Source: Clostridium sp. (lineage in GTDB: Bacteria > Bacillota > Clostridia > Lachnospirales > Lachnospiraceae). From it: DNA of 13,277 nt. Made by a program: the position numbers and the translations under genes. How positions within the stretch are numbered: position 1 is the stretch's first letter; the number at the start of each line of letters is the position of its first letter. Under the pieces are notes generated by a model. That model ran no database searches, had not been told where the DNA came from, and saw nothing but the letters and a program-made list of their open reading frames with translations. This document shows, piece by piece, positions 1 to 6,008 of the stretch. Where the stretch lies: assembly GCA_023664325.1 (NCBI GenBank), contig JAMPFS010000024.1, positions 1 to 13,277 of the forward strand, written 5' to 3'.

Positions 1-29
1 GCAGTTTATAAACAGAACGGAGGTGCTGA

Positions 30-515
30 ATGGAAAAACTGAAAGTATATTTGGATACTTCGGTGGTAAGTTATCTGTATCAGGAGGATGCTCCGGAAAA
101 AATGCAGGATACGTTGGTTCTTTGGGAATTATTTAAGAAAGGCATCTATGAAGTTTATGTATCCGATATTGTTTTTAGAGAAATTGACAGGTGTAATGAA
201 GAAAAGCTGAATATTCTTTTGGACTATCTGAATCAGATTGAATATAATGAGGTGGAAACGGACAGCAGCACTATCAGACTTGCCGAAAAATTCATAGATT
301 TTGGTATACTGAAGGAAAAAAGTTTTGATGATTGTCAACACATAGCCGCTGCAATTATTGCGGGATGTGATGTTATTATTTCATGGAATTTCAAGCATAT
401 TGTTAATGTAAAGACAGTGAAAGGTGTAAAAGTAATTACGACTCTTGAAGGGTATAAGGATTTGCTGATTTATCCGCCATCTGTTTTACTGGAAGAAGGT
501 GATGATGATGAGTGA
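30..515 (+). CDS. PIN-domain protein, probable type II toxin (VapC-like ribonuclease)
   Basis: This 161-residue protein has the layout of a PIN-domain ribonuclease, a fold whose toxin members cleave RNA using a metal held by acidic residues. Visible candidates for that site are D9 in YLDTS, E51 in FREID, D100/D101 in SFDDCQH and D114 in CDVIISWN. The WNFKHI stretch near residue 119 is common in this PIN subgroup. The start at 30 is supported by GGAGG at 19-23, six bases upstream. The last four codons overlap the start of the small downstream gene, so the two are very likely translationally coupled. That coupling suggests a toxin-antitoxin pair in reversed (toxin-first) order. The RNA target cannot be read from the sequence. 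The family call is fairly firm; the toxin role is inferred from fold and context. Confidence 0.8.
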   Translation: MEKLKVYLDTSVVSYLYQEDAPEKMQDTLVLWELFKKGIYEVYVSDIVFREIDRCNEEKLNILLDYLNQIEYNEVETDSSTIRLAEKFIDFGILKEKSFDDCQHIAAAIIAGCDVIISWNFKHIVNVKTVKGVKVITTLEGYKDLLIYPPSVLLEEGDDDE

Positions 516-681
516 GCCGATAATAAGTGAAAGATTTGATGTTGATGACATCAGGAAGATTCGGGAATATAATTCTTTAAGGCATATCCAGATGACACCA
601 GATGAAATCATTGCAGATACAAAAAAAGGAGCTGAAAGAATTAGGAAGATGCTTCAGGAACGTAAATGTGTGAAAGCATAG
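508..681 (+). CDS. Small protein coupled to PIN toxin, probable antitoxin
   Basis: This protein of about 57 residues is charged and predicted helical, with the motif SERFDVDDIRKIREYN near its N-terminus and a basic C-terminal helix ending in ERKCVKA. I recognise no named DNA-binding fold. Its size, its overlap with the end of the PIN gene and its charge fit an antitoxin that wraps and inhibits the PIN protein, but this is inferred from context. Three consecutive ATG codons (502, 505, 508) follow a possible GTG at 499. The ribosome binding site GAAGAAGG at 492-499 best suits 505 or 508, and I chose 508. The repeated GATGATGATGAG encodes DDDE at the end of the toxin in one frame and MMMS at the start of this protein in the other. 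A strong terminator follows five bases after the stop. Confidence 0.65.
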   Translation: MSEPIISERFDVDDIRKIREYNSLRHIQMTPDEIIADTKKGAERIRKMLQERKCVKA

Positions 682-685
682 TATT

Positions 686-724
686 AAAATAAGGCATTTG
701 CTGGTTTGGCAAATGTCTTATTTT
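686..724. terminator. Bidirectional intrinsic terminator
   Basis: A 16-bp stem (686-701 with 709-724, one G-T pair) encloses a 7-base loop. It has an A-rich left foot and a TTATTTT right foot, so each strand ends in a U-rich tail. It closes the toxin/partner operon on the + strand and can also stop minus-strand transcription from the phosphatase gene. Confidence 0.85.
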
Positions 725-774
725 ACTGTTTCCCTTGTTTCGATATGATAAAAGCAAAAACAAAGAAAAACAGT
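725..774. repeat. Imperfect inverted repeat in the 682-845 intergenic gap
   Basis: ACTGTTT (725-731) pairs with AAACAGT (768-774) and, inside it, TTGTTT (735-740) pairs with AAACAA (758-763). This leaves a 17-base loop. It sits directly after the terminator and has no clear role. A second, weaker hairpin at 792-807 has no U-tract. I see no gene in the rest of this gap. Confidence 0.4.
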
Positions 775-845
775 TGATTTTCTGATATATAAGGCTTGGG
801 AAAGCCTATAAAATAGATAAGATAATTATGCAGATAGGAATTTGT

Positions 846-1526
846 TTAATTTAATAATTTGTTTTTCAATTTACATATTTCTATTTTAGAAATTCCTTTT
901 GATAACATATAATTTTCTATTGTTATATATTTTTCTCGCAAATACTTTAATATATTCTCCATGTATTCAGGTTTTACATATAACAAATAATCGGGCAAAA
1001 TTGCTTTTGCGGTCTTTATCATTTCATATAGATAGACATTTGATATTTCATAGTCAGCATAAATGTCTATATCTGATACCTCTGCTAATAATAGTAATAT
1101 TCCAGCAATTATTCCAGTTCTATCTTTCCCCTCTTGGCAATGAAATAATATACCACCGATAGAATTTGCCATTGTCCTAAAAATATTAGTAATTGCAGTA
1201 TCATTCTCAAGCATTTGATAGTAATTTCCAATAACATCATCTTCCGAGTTTACAGCTTTTGCATCTATGGATAATGGAAAATTATAACAAGAAAATCTAC
1301 TGTCGGATATAAAAGCATTAGGATTCATATTTGAAATCTTCTCATTCCTTAAATCAATAACTGTTTTTAGGTTATGTTCAATTAAAAATTCTTTCACATC
1401 ATTATCTATTATATGCGGATTGTCACTACGAATGAATCTTTGCGGCTTGATATAATTTCTATTCATCGTTGGTGTATATCCCAAATCCCTTGTATTAAAG
1501 GTATTTTTCCAATCATATCTTTGCAT
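846..1526 (-). CDS. Tyrosine-protein phosphatase (Y_phosphatase3 / DSP-like)
   Basis: This 226-residue cytoplasmic protein carries the Cys-X5-Arg phosphatase signature as HCQEGKDRTG at about residues 129-138. The catalytic cysteine is near 130 and the phosphate-binding arginine near 136. Upstream motifs NTRDLGY, FIRSD and VIDLRNEKE-like (DLRNEKI) match the PF13350 family of bacterial tyrosine/lipid phosphatases, whose members act on phosphotyrosine or phosphoinositides. The substrate here is unknown. A longer frame opens at a TTG at 1544, but GGAGG (1535-1539) lies eight bases upstream of the ATG at 1526, which decides the start. It follows the acetyltransferase gene by 56 bases with no terminator between, so the two are probably cotranscribed. 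The gene is AT-rich compared with mnmG, hinting at acquired DNA. Confidence 0.85.
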   Translation of the reverse strand: MQRYDWKNTFNTRDLGYTPTMNRNYIKPQRFIRSDNPHIIDNDVKEFLIEHNLKTVIDLRNEKISNMNPNAFISDSRFSCYNFPLSIDAKAVNSEDDVIGNYYQMLENDTAITNIFRTMANSIGGILFHCQEGKDRTGIIAGILLLLAEVSDIDIYADYEISNVYLYEMIKTAKAILPDYLLYVKPEYMENILKYLREKYITIENYMLSKGISKIEICKLKNKLLN

Positions 1527-1582
1527 TGCATATTCCTCCGCCAAAATGTTAAGTTCCTTACAAATCCCTATTTTTAGACTTT

Positions 1583-2158
1583 TTACTTTGCAAAGAATAT
1601 CCCAGATTCAAACTCATTTCTTAGTATCGAAAAATACAATCTTCCATCATATTCTCCATTTATATAAAAATAATCCCTCAATGTTCCTTCATATACAAAA
1701 CCACATTTTTCTATTACTCGTTTAGACGGCGCATTAATGGTTCTCGTGCAAATTTGAACCTTATGTAGATTTATTTTATGAAATCCGTATGCAATAACTG
1801 CTTTGGTTGCTTCTGTTGCAAAGCCTTTGCACTGAAAATCCGAACCGATACAATATTCAATCTCAGCAAAATTATTTTTATTGTCAACAAGAAAATATGC
1901 GATCTGCCCTATGCACTCACCTGATGTTTTTTCAATAATAGCCCAACGGTAATAATCGTTCTTATCATAAGAACCTATATATTTGTCAAGCAATTCTTTG
2001 ACCTCGTTTTTAGTTGAATAGACAGGCTCAGAATATAATGACTGTATTTTCTCATCTGCAACCCAATATTTAAGCATTGATTCATCATCTGTATACTCAA
2101 ATCTTCGCAATATTAATCGTTCTGTCTCTATTGTATTAGTACCTATATGTGTAAGCAT
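1583..2158 (-). CDS. GNAT N-acetyltransferase, RimJ/RimL-like
   Basis: The 191-residue protein begins with the TERLILRRF motif typical of the Acetyltransf_3 (RimJ/RimL) branch of GNAT enzymes. These transfer acetyl from acetyl-CoA to N-terminal amines of proteins or to small molecules. The acetyl-CoA pyrophosphate loop is QCKGFA at about 109-114, and the C-terminal NAPSKRVIEKCGF and GTLRDYFYING segments are also family features. The ATG at 2158 is preceded by GGAGGT (2165-2170) at six bases, so I prefer it to the in-frame ATG at 2203. The phosphatase gene lies just downstream in the same transcription unit. The substrate cannot be deduced. Confidence 0.88.
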   Translation of the reverse strand: MLTHIGTNTIETERLILRRFEYTDDESMLKYWVADEKIQSLYSEPVYSTKNEVKELLDKYIGSYDKNDYYRWAIIEKTSGECIGQIAYFLVDNKNNFAEIEYCIGSDFQCKGFATEATKAVIAYGFHKINLHKVQICTRTINAPSKRVIEKCGFVYEGTLRDYFYINGEYDGRLYFSILRNEFESGIFFAK

Positions 2159-2221
2159 TGCTGTACCTCCAAATCTAACGCCAAAAAAGTGCCTTATTGA
2201 CATTTTTTCGTATTCTTTAAC

Positions 2222-2250
2222 ATTATAACAGTCTTGAATTTATTTCACAA
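2222..2250 (-). promoter_or_regulatory. Sigma-A type promoter for the GNAT-phosphatase operon
   Basis: Reading the minus strand, TTGTGA (2250-2245) is followed after exactly 17 bases by TATAAT (2227-2222). The base context TGTTATAAT makes this an extended -10. Transcription would start near 2215, giving a leader of roughly 57 bases before the ATG at 2158. That start would also leave too little leader for the ATG at 2203. Confidence 0.7.
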
Positions 2251-2318
2251 ACTTTTTCCCCTTGTCAAATCCATATTTTTATTATCTGAAAATTATTATG
2301 ATATGTCCAATGGAGTAC

Positions 2319-2347
2319 TTGTAATCATCTGAAAAACGATATAAAAT
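2319..2347 (+). promoter_or_regulatory. Probable promoter for the short ORF and mnmG
   Basis: TTGTAA (2319-2324), a 17-base spacer and TAAAAT (2342-2347) form a plausible vegetative promoter. It is the best candidate in the 2251-2432 gap. Transcription would begin near 2354, ahead of the short ORF at 2383 and mnmG. Confidence 0.5.
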
Positions 2348-2382
2348 GATGTAATGAACAGATACGCAATAGGAGATATGAT

Positions 2383-2424
2383 ATGTTTGAGCAGGATTAT
2401 ATCATGAGATTGACAGAAATATAG
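2383..2424 (+). pseudogene. 13-codon ORF upstream of mnmG; truncated gene start or leader peptide
   Basis: An ATG at 2383 has a good ribosome binding site (AGGAG, 2371-2375, seven bases away) and encodes MFEQDYIMRLTEI before a TAG at 2422. From memory, MFEQDYxMRL resembles the N-terminus of a clostridial protein family annotated as DUF6483. This could therefore be the remaining start of such a gene, cut off where mnmG begins. It could equally be a short leader whose termination 8-11 bases before the mnmG start couples translation. What is directly visible is the ribosome binding site, the short frame and the tight spacing. The family link is recollection and should be tested. Confidence 0.45.
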
Positions 2425-2435
2425 AGGGAACAATG

Positions 2436-4418
2436 ATGAATACAATAGAAGAAAAATATGATGCAATCGTGGTTGGAGCCGGACATGCCGGTTGTGAGGC
2501 GGCTTTGGCATTAGCACGGCTTGGAATGGAAACAATAATATTTACCGTGAGTATGGACAGTGTGGCAATGATGCCCTGTAATCCGAATATCGGCGGTTCC
2601 TCAAAGGGGCATTTGGTGCGGGAAGTGGATGCCCTCGGCGGCGAAATGGGCAAAAATATTGATAAGACTTATATCCAGTCCAAAATGCTCAATAAATCAA
2701 AAGGACCTGCCGTACATTCCCTTCGCGCCCAGGCGGATAAGGCAGAGTATACGAGGCAGATGCGAATGACAATGGAGAACACGGAACATCTGACTCTCCG
2801 GCAGGCAGAGGCAGCGGAGCTGTTGTTTGAAGGCAGTGAAACCTGGCAAAATGAGATGACAGACGGTGTAACGGATATAGACGAAGAAAAGGTGAATACA
2901 TTTCAGGGAAAGAACGGGCAGAAAATAAAAGGCGTCCGTACAAAATCCGGCGCTTCCTATTATGCAGGATGTGTTATTCTCTGTACCGGTGTTTATTTGA
3001 AGGCGAGATGTATTTATGGAGATGTGGTGAATCACACGGGACCAAATGGTTTATCGGCTGCAAATTATTTGTCGGATTCGATGTTAAATGCAGGGATTCC
3101 CCTTCGGCGTTTTAAGACGGGAACACCCGCCAGAATTGATAAGCGGAGCATTGATTTTTCAAAAATGGAGGAGCAAAAGGGAGATGAGGTTATTGTTCCA
3201 TTTTCCTTTACGAATACAGAAGAAGATATTAGAAGAGAACAGGTTAGCTGTTTTCTTACCTATACCAATGAAGCGACTCATACAATCATACGGGATAATA
3301 TTGACCGGTCGCCGTTATTTTCCGGCGCCATTGAGGGAACCGGGCCGAGATACTGTCCTTCGATTGAAGACAAGGTGATGAAATTTGCCGATAAAGACCG
3401 GCATCAGGTTTTTGTGGAACCCGAAGGGGAATTTACCAATGAGATGTATATCGGGGGAATGAGTTCCTCTCTGCCGGAAGATGTGCAGTATGCGATGTAC
3501 CGCAGTGTGCCGGGATTGGAAAATGCAAGGATTGTGCGAAATGCGTATGCGATAGAATATGACTGTATCAGTGCGTTACTGTTAAAGCCTTCTCTGGAAT
3601 TTAAAGATGTGGAAGGGTTATTTAGCGCCGGGCAGATGAATGGAAGTTCCGGTTATGAGGAGGCGGCAGCCCAGGGTTTAATGGCAGGGATAAATGCAGC
3701 GAGAAAATTACAGGGAAAAGAGCCGGTCATTTTGGATCGTTCGCAGGCCTATATCGGTGTGCTGATTGATGATTTGGTGACAAAGGAGACAAGGGAGCCT
3801 TACCGGATGATGACTTCTCGTGCAGAGTACCGGCTGCTGCTGCGGCAGGATAATGCGGATTTGCGCCTTACGGAAATTGGTTACGAGATTGGCTTGATTG
3901 ATGAGGACAGATATCAATATTTCTGTAAGAAGAGGGAGTTGATTGAAAGGGAAACTGCAAGATTATCGGAGACCACGGTCGGCGCAAATAAAACAGTGCA
4001 GGCATTTTTGGAGGAAAATGGAAGTACTGCCTTGAAAACAGCGGCATCTTTAGCGGATTTAATCAAACGTCCGGAGCTTAGCTATGAATTGGTTGCGCCG
4101 TTAGATGCAGAGAGGGAAACCCTGATGAAAGAGCCGCTTTATCAGGAATCATTTTCAAAGGAAGTGGCAGAACAGATAAATATTGAACTAAAATATGATG
4201 GATATATCAAACGCCAGCGTTCACAGGTAGAGCATTTTAAGAAGCTGGAAAAGAAAAAGATTCCGGATAATATTAATTATGATGATGTGCATAATTTGAG
4301 AAAAGAAGCGAGACAGAAATTAAGTGAAATCCGGCCGGAGAATATCGGGCAGGCTTCTCGGATATCGGGGGTGTCACCGGCGGATATTTCCGTGTTGATG
4401 ATTTATTTGAAGGTGTAA
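2436..4418 (+). CDS. mnmG: tRNA uridine-5-carboxymethylaminomethyl(34) synthesis protein MnmG (GidA)
   Basis: MnmG works with MnmE, using FAD, NADH and methylene-tetrahydrofolate, to add a carboxymethylaminomethyl (or aminomethyl) group to the wobble uridine of several tRNAs. The N-terminus has the FAD-binding GAGHAG loop (about residues 15-20). Then come CNPNIGGSSKGH with the first conserved cysteine (about 49), RYCPSIEDK with the second (about 308), GSSGYEEAAAQGLMAG, and TSRAEYRLLLRQDNADLR leading into the C-terminal MnmE/tRNA-binding part. At about 660 residues it is some 30 longer than the Escherichia coli protein. The excess is a polar insertion at about 132-160. ATGs at 2433 and 2436 both fit; GAGGGA at 2424-2429 favours 2436. 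mnmE, usually adjacent, is not upstream in this window. Confidence 0.97.
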   Translation: MNTIEEKYDAIVVGAGHAGCEAALALARLGMETIIFTVSMDSVAMMPCNPNIGGSSKGHLVREVDALGGEMGKNIDKTYIQSKMLNKSKGPAVHSLRAQADKAEYTRQMRMTMENTEHLTLRQAEAAELLFEGSETWQNEMTDGVTDIDEEKVNTFQGKNGQKIKGVRTKSGASYYAGCVILCTGVYLKARCIYGDVVNHTGPNGLSAANYLSDSMLNAGIPLRRFKTGTPARIDKRSIDFSKMEEQKGDEVIVPFSFTNTEEDIRREQVSCFLTYTNEATHTIIRDNIDRSPLFSGAIEGTGPRYCPSIEDKVMKFADKDRHQVFVEPEGEFTNEMYIGGMSSSLPEDVQYAMYRSVPGLENARIVRNAYAIEYDCISALLLKPSLEFKDVEGLFSAGQMNGSSGYEEAAAQGLMAGINAARKLQGKEPVILDRSQAYIGVLIDDLVTKETREPYRMMTSRAEYRLLLRQDNADLRLTEIGYEIGLIDEDRYQYFCKKRELIERETARLSETTVGANKTVQAFLEENGSTALKTAASLADLIKRPELSYELVAPLDAERETLMKEPLYQESFSKEVAEQINIELKYDGYIKRQRSQVEHFKKLEKKKIPDNINYDDVHNLRKEARQKLSEIRPENIGQASRISGVSPADISVLMIYLKV

Positions 4419-4424
4419 CAATAG

Positions 4425-4625
4425 TAATTGCTAAACTCAAGTTTTCAAGGCATCCGTTGTGCAATATCGACAAATCAACGCAGGTACACTTGCGTTGCTT
4501 GTTGCACGTAATGGTACATAAGGTGCCAAGGTACGGCACCTAAGTACCAACGGCACCAAAGCACCTGCTGATGATATTGTCGATATTGCACAACTGGATT
4601 TTGGAAATCAGGGGTTTCGCAATTA
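4425..4625. mobile_element. MITE-like palindromic element, 201 bp, imperfect ~49-bp terminal inverted repeats
   Basis: The inner 17 bases of the left arm, TTGTGCAATATCGACAA (4457-4473), are a perfect inverted copy of 4577-4593. The outer 32 bases (4425-4456 and 4594-4625) continue the inverted repeat with about 20 matches, beginning TAATTGC and ending GCAATTA. The outermost TA at each end could be the target duplication of an IS630/Tc1-type element. The centre holds two further stems: CAACGCA/TGCGTTG (4476-4482/4491-4497) and a longer one built from GGTAC/GTACC (4513-4517/4544-4548) and AGGTGCC/GGCACCT (4521-4527/4535-4541). There is no coding frame of note. As RNA it would fold into a large branched hairpin between mnmG and the downstream acetyltransferase gene. 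The mobile origin is inferred from structure alone. Confidence 0.6.
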
Positions 4626-4662
4626 ATTGTCTTATAACAATAAATAAAGGAGATAACAATAT

Positions 4663-5133
4663 ATGAAGATTCGACGAGCGCAGGAAAAAGATATGGACGG
4701 AATCAATCATCTGCTTTGTCAGGTGCTGATGGTACATCATAACGGAAGACCGGATTTATTTAAAGGAAATGTAAAAAAATATACAGATGCGGAATTATTG
4801 GATACTATCCATGATGATACCAGGCCAATTTTTGTAGGGGTAGATGAAGAGGAAAATGTGCTTGGCTATGCGTTTTGTGTCTATCAGCAGCATTTAGGCG
4901 ATAATATTTTAACGGATATTCGGACACTGTATATTGATGATTTATGTGTGGACGAGCAGATCAGGGGACAGCATATCGGGAAACAGATTTATGAATATGT
5001 AATCGAATTTGCAAGAGAGCAGGGTTTTTATAATGTGACATTAAATGTATGGAACTGCAATCCAGCGGCGATGAAATTTTATGAAAGCTGTGGTCTTTTG
5101 CCATATAAAGTAGGAATGGAAAAGATATTATGA
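4663..5133 (+). CDS. GNAT family N-acetyltransferase
   Basis: This 156-residue single-domain GNAT protein shows the characteristic order. It has an N-terminal MKIRRAQEKDMDGI strand-helix, a central IDDLCVDEQIRGQHIGKQIYEY segment whose RGQHIG (101-106) is the acetyl-CoA pyrophosphate loop, and the late NPAAMKFYESCGL motif. It would acetylate an amine substrate that cannot be predicted. The start is supported by AAAGGAG at 4646-4652, ten bases upstream. Only nine bases, including the next ribosome binding site, separate it from rsmG, so the two are surely cotranscribed. An acetyltransferase between mnmG and rsmG is unusual, since these two are commonly adjacent. It may therefore be an insertion that came with or next to the palindromic element. 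Confidence 0.88.
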   Translation: MKIRRAQEKDMDGINHLLCQVLMVHHNGRPDLFKGNVKKYTDAELLDTIHDDTRPIFVGVDEEENVLGYAFCVYQQHLGDNILTDIRTLYIDDLCVDEQIRGQHIGKQIYEYVIEFAREQGFYNVTLNVWNCNPAAMKFYESCGLLPYKVGMEKIL

Positions 5134-5142
5134 GGAGAAAAG

Positions 5143-5865
5143 ATGAACCGATTGATTGAAAAAGCAGCGAAAATGAATATTGCGTTATCGGCAGAGCAGC
5201 TACAGCAGTTTCAGACCTATTATGAAATGCTGGTTGAAACGAATAAAGTGATGAATCTGACAGCAATTACAGAATTGGACGAAGTAATCACCAAGCATTT
5301 TTTAGACTCCCTTGTAGTGGCGGCAGTTTATCCGCAAATAGCGGAGAAGGATAATCTTTTATCGGTTTTGGATTTGGGTACCGGAGCCGGATTTCCCGGA
5401 CTGCCATTGAAGATAGCATTTCCACATTTGAAGATAACATTAATGGATTCCTTGAATAAACGTGTGAAATTTTTACAGTCCGTAATTAATAAATTGGAAT
5501 TGTGTGACATTAATGCAGTTCATGGCAGGGCAGAGGAGGCGGCAAGAAATGCTTCCTATCGAGAACAATTTGATTTATGTGTGAGCAGAGCAGTTGCTAA
5601 TCTTTCAACATTAAGCGAATATTGCCTGCCTTTTGTAAAAGTTGGTGGCGGCTTCATTTCTTATAAGGCGGCAGAAGTGGAGGAAGAAGTTAATCATGCG
5701 AAAAAGGCGATAAACCTTTTGGGAGGAAAATTAGATAAGGTTGAGAAAATCGTGTTACCGGATTCCGATATTGAGCGTTCTTTTGTCTGCATGGGGAAAG
5801 TGAAACATACGACAAAGGCTTATCCACGGAAAGCGGGAACTGCCAGTAAGGAACCGATTTGTTGA
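5143..5865 (+). CDS. rsmG: 16S rRNA (guanine(527)-N(7))-methyltransferase RsmG (GidB)
   Basis: RsmG uses S-adenosylmethionine to methylate N7 of G527 in 16S rRNA, in the 530 loop. Loss in other bacteria gives low-level streptomycin resistance. The 240-residue length is normal. Family landmarks are VMNLTAI and HFLDSL (about 37-56), the SAM-binding loop LDLGTGAGFPG (76-86), the second acidic strand LMDSLNKRVKFL (100-111), the SRAVANL segment with R149, and SYK near 175. The start ATG follows GAGGAG nine bases after the acetyltransferase stop. No convincing terminator follows; a new promoter lies 20 bases beyond the stop. Confidence 0.97.
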   Translation: MNRLIEKAAKMNIALSAEQLQQFQTYYEMLVETNKVMNLTAITELDEVITKHFLDSLVVAAVYPQIAEKDNLLSVLDLGTGAGFPGLPLKIAFPHLKITLMDSLNKRVKFLQSVINKLELCDINAVHGRAEEAARNASYREQFDLCVSRAVANLSTLSEYCLPFVKVGGGFISYKAAEVEEEVNHAKKAINLLGGKLDKVEKIVLPDSDIERSFVCMGKVKHTTKAYPRKAGTASKEPIC

Positions 5866-5884
5866 ATAATAATAAGAAAGAATC

Positions 5885-5913
5885 TTGCTACTACTACTAA
5901 AATTTGGTAGAAT
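5885..5913 (+). promoter_or_regulatory. Promoter for the secreted protein gene
   Basis: TTGCTA (5885-5890), a 17-base spacer and TAGAAT (5908-5913) preceded by TGG give an extended -10 promoter. Transcription would begin near 5920, leaving a leader of nearly 90 bases before the ATG at 6009. Confidence 0.6.
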
Positions 5914-5930
5914 AGGTTATATAAATTAGT

Positions 5931-5989
5931 AAAAAATGTATGAGCGCAAAAGGGGTTAAATAATTAGTTTTCAAGATACATTTTTTGCG
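5931..5989 (+). promoter_or_regulatory. Structured leader with two alternative stems
   Basis: AAAAAATGTAT (5931-5941) pairs perfectly with ATACATTTTTT (5976-5986), an 11-bp AU-rich stem ending in a U run. A competing stem can form between CGCAAAA (5945-5951) and TTTTGCG (5983-5989), which shares the U run. Only one of the two can exist at a time, a layout seen in attenuators. I recognise no known riboswitch, and the ribosome binding site GAAGGAGGAG (5992-6001) lies just outside. Whether it regulates is inference. Confidence 0.35.
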
Positions 5990-6008
5990 GAGAAGGAGGA
6001 GTTAAAGG

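Noticed and set aside
792..807. AGGCTT/AAGCCT hairpin downstream of the phosphatase gene as a terminator
   Set aside because: It has only six base pairs and no T-tract on either strand. The 16-bp terminator at 686-724 is a better stop.
1527..1544. TTG start extending the phosphatase by six residues
   Set aside because: The extension contains the GGAGG ribosome binding site that serves the ATG at 1526.
2159..2203. Upstream ATG extending the RimJ-like acetyltransferase by 15 residues
   Set aside because: GGAGGT at 2165-2170 fits the ATG at 2158, and the family normally starts just before the TERLILR motif.
2263..2268. Consensus TTGACA (minus strand) as -35 of the acetyltransferase promoter
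   Set aside because: It is 35 bases from the TATAAT box, far too distant. TTGTGA at the proper 17-base spacing was chosen.
5820..5828. DnaA-box-like TTATCCACG
   Set aside because: A single near-match inside the rsmG coding sequence with no cluster of boxes or AT-rich unwinding region beside it.
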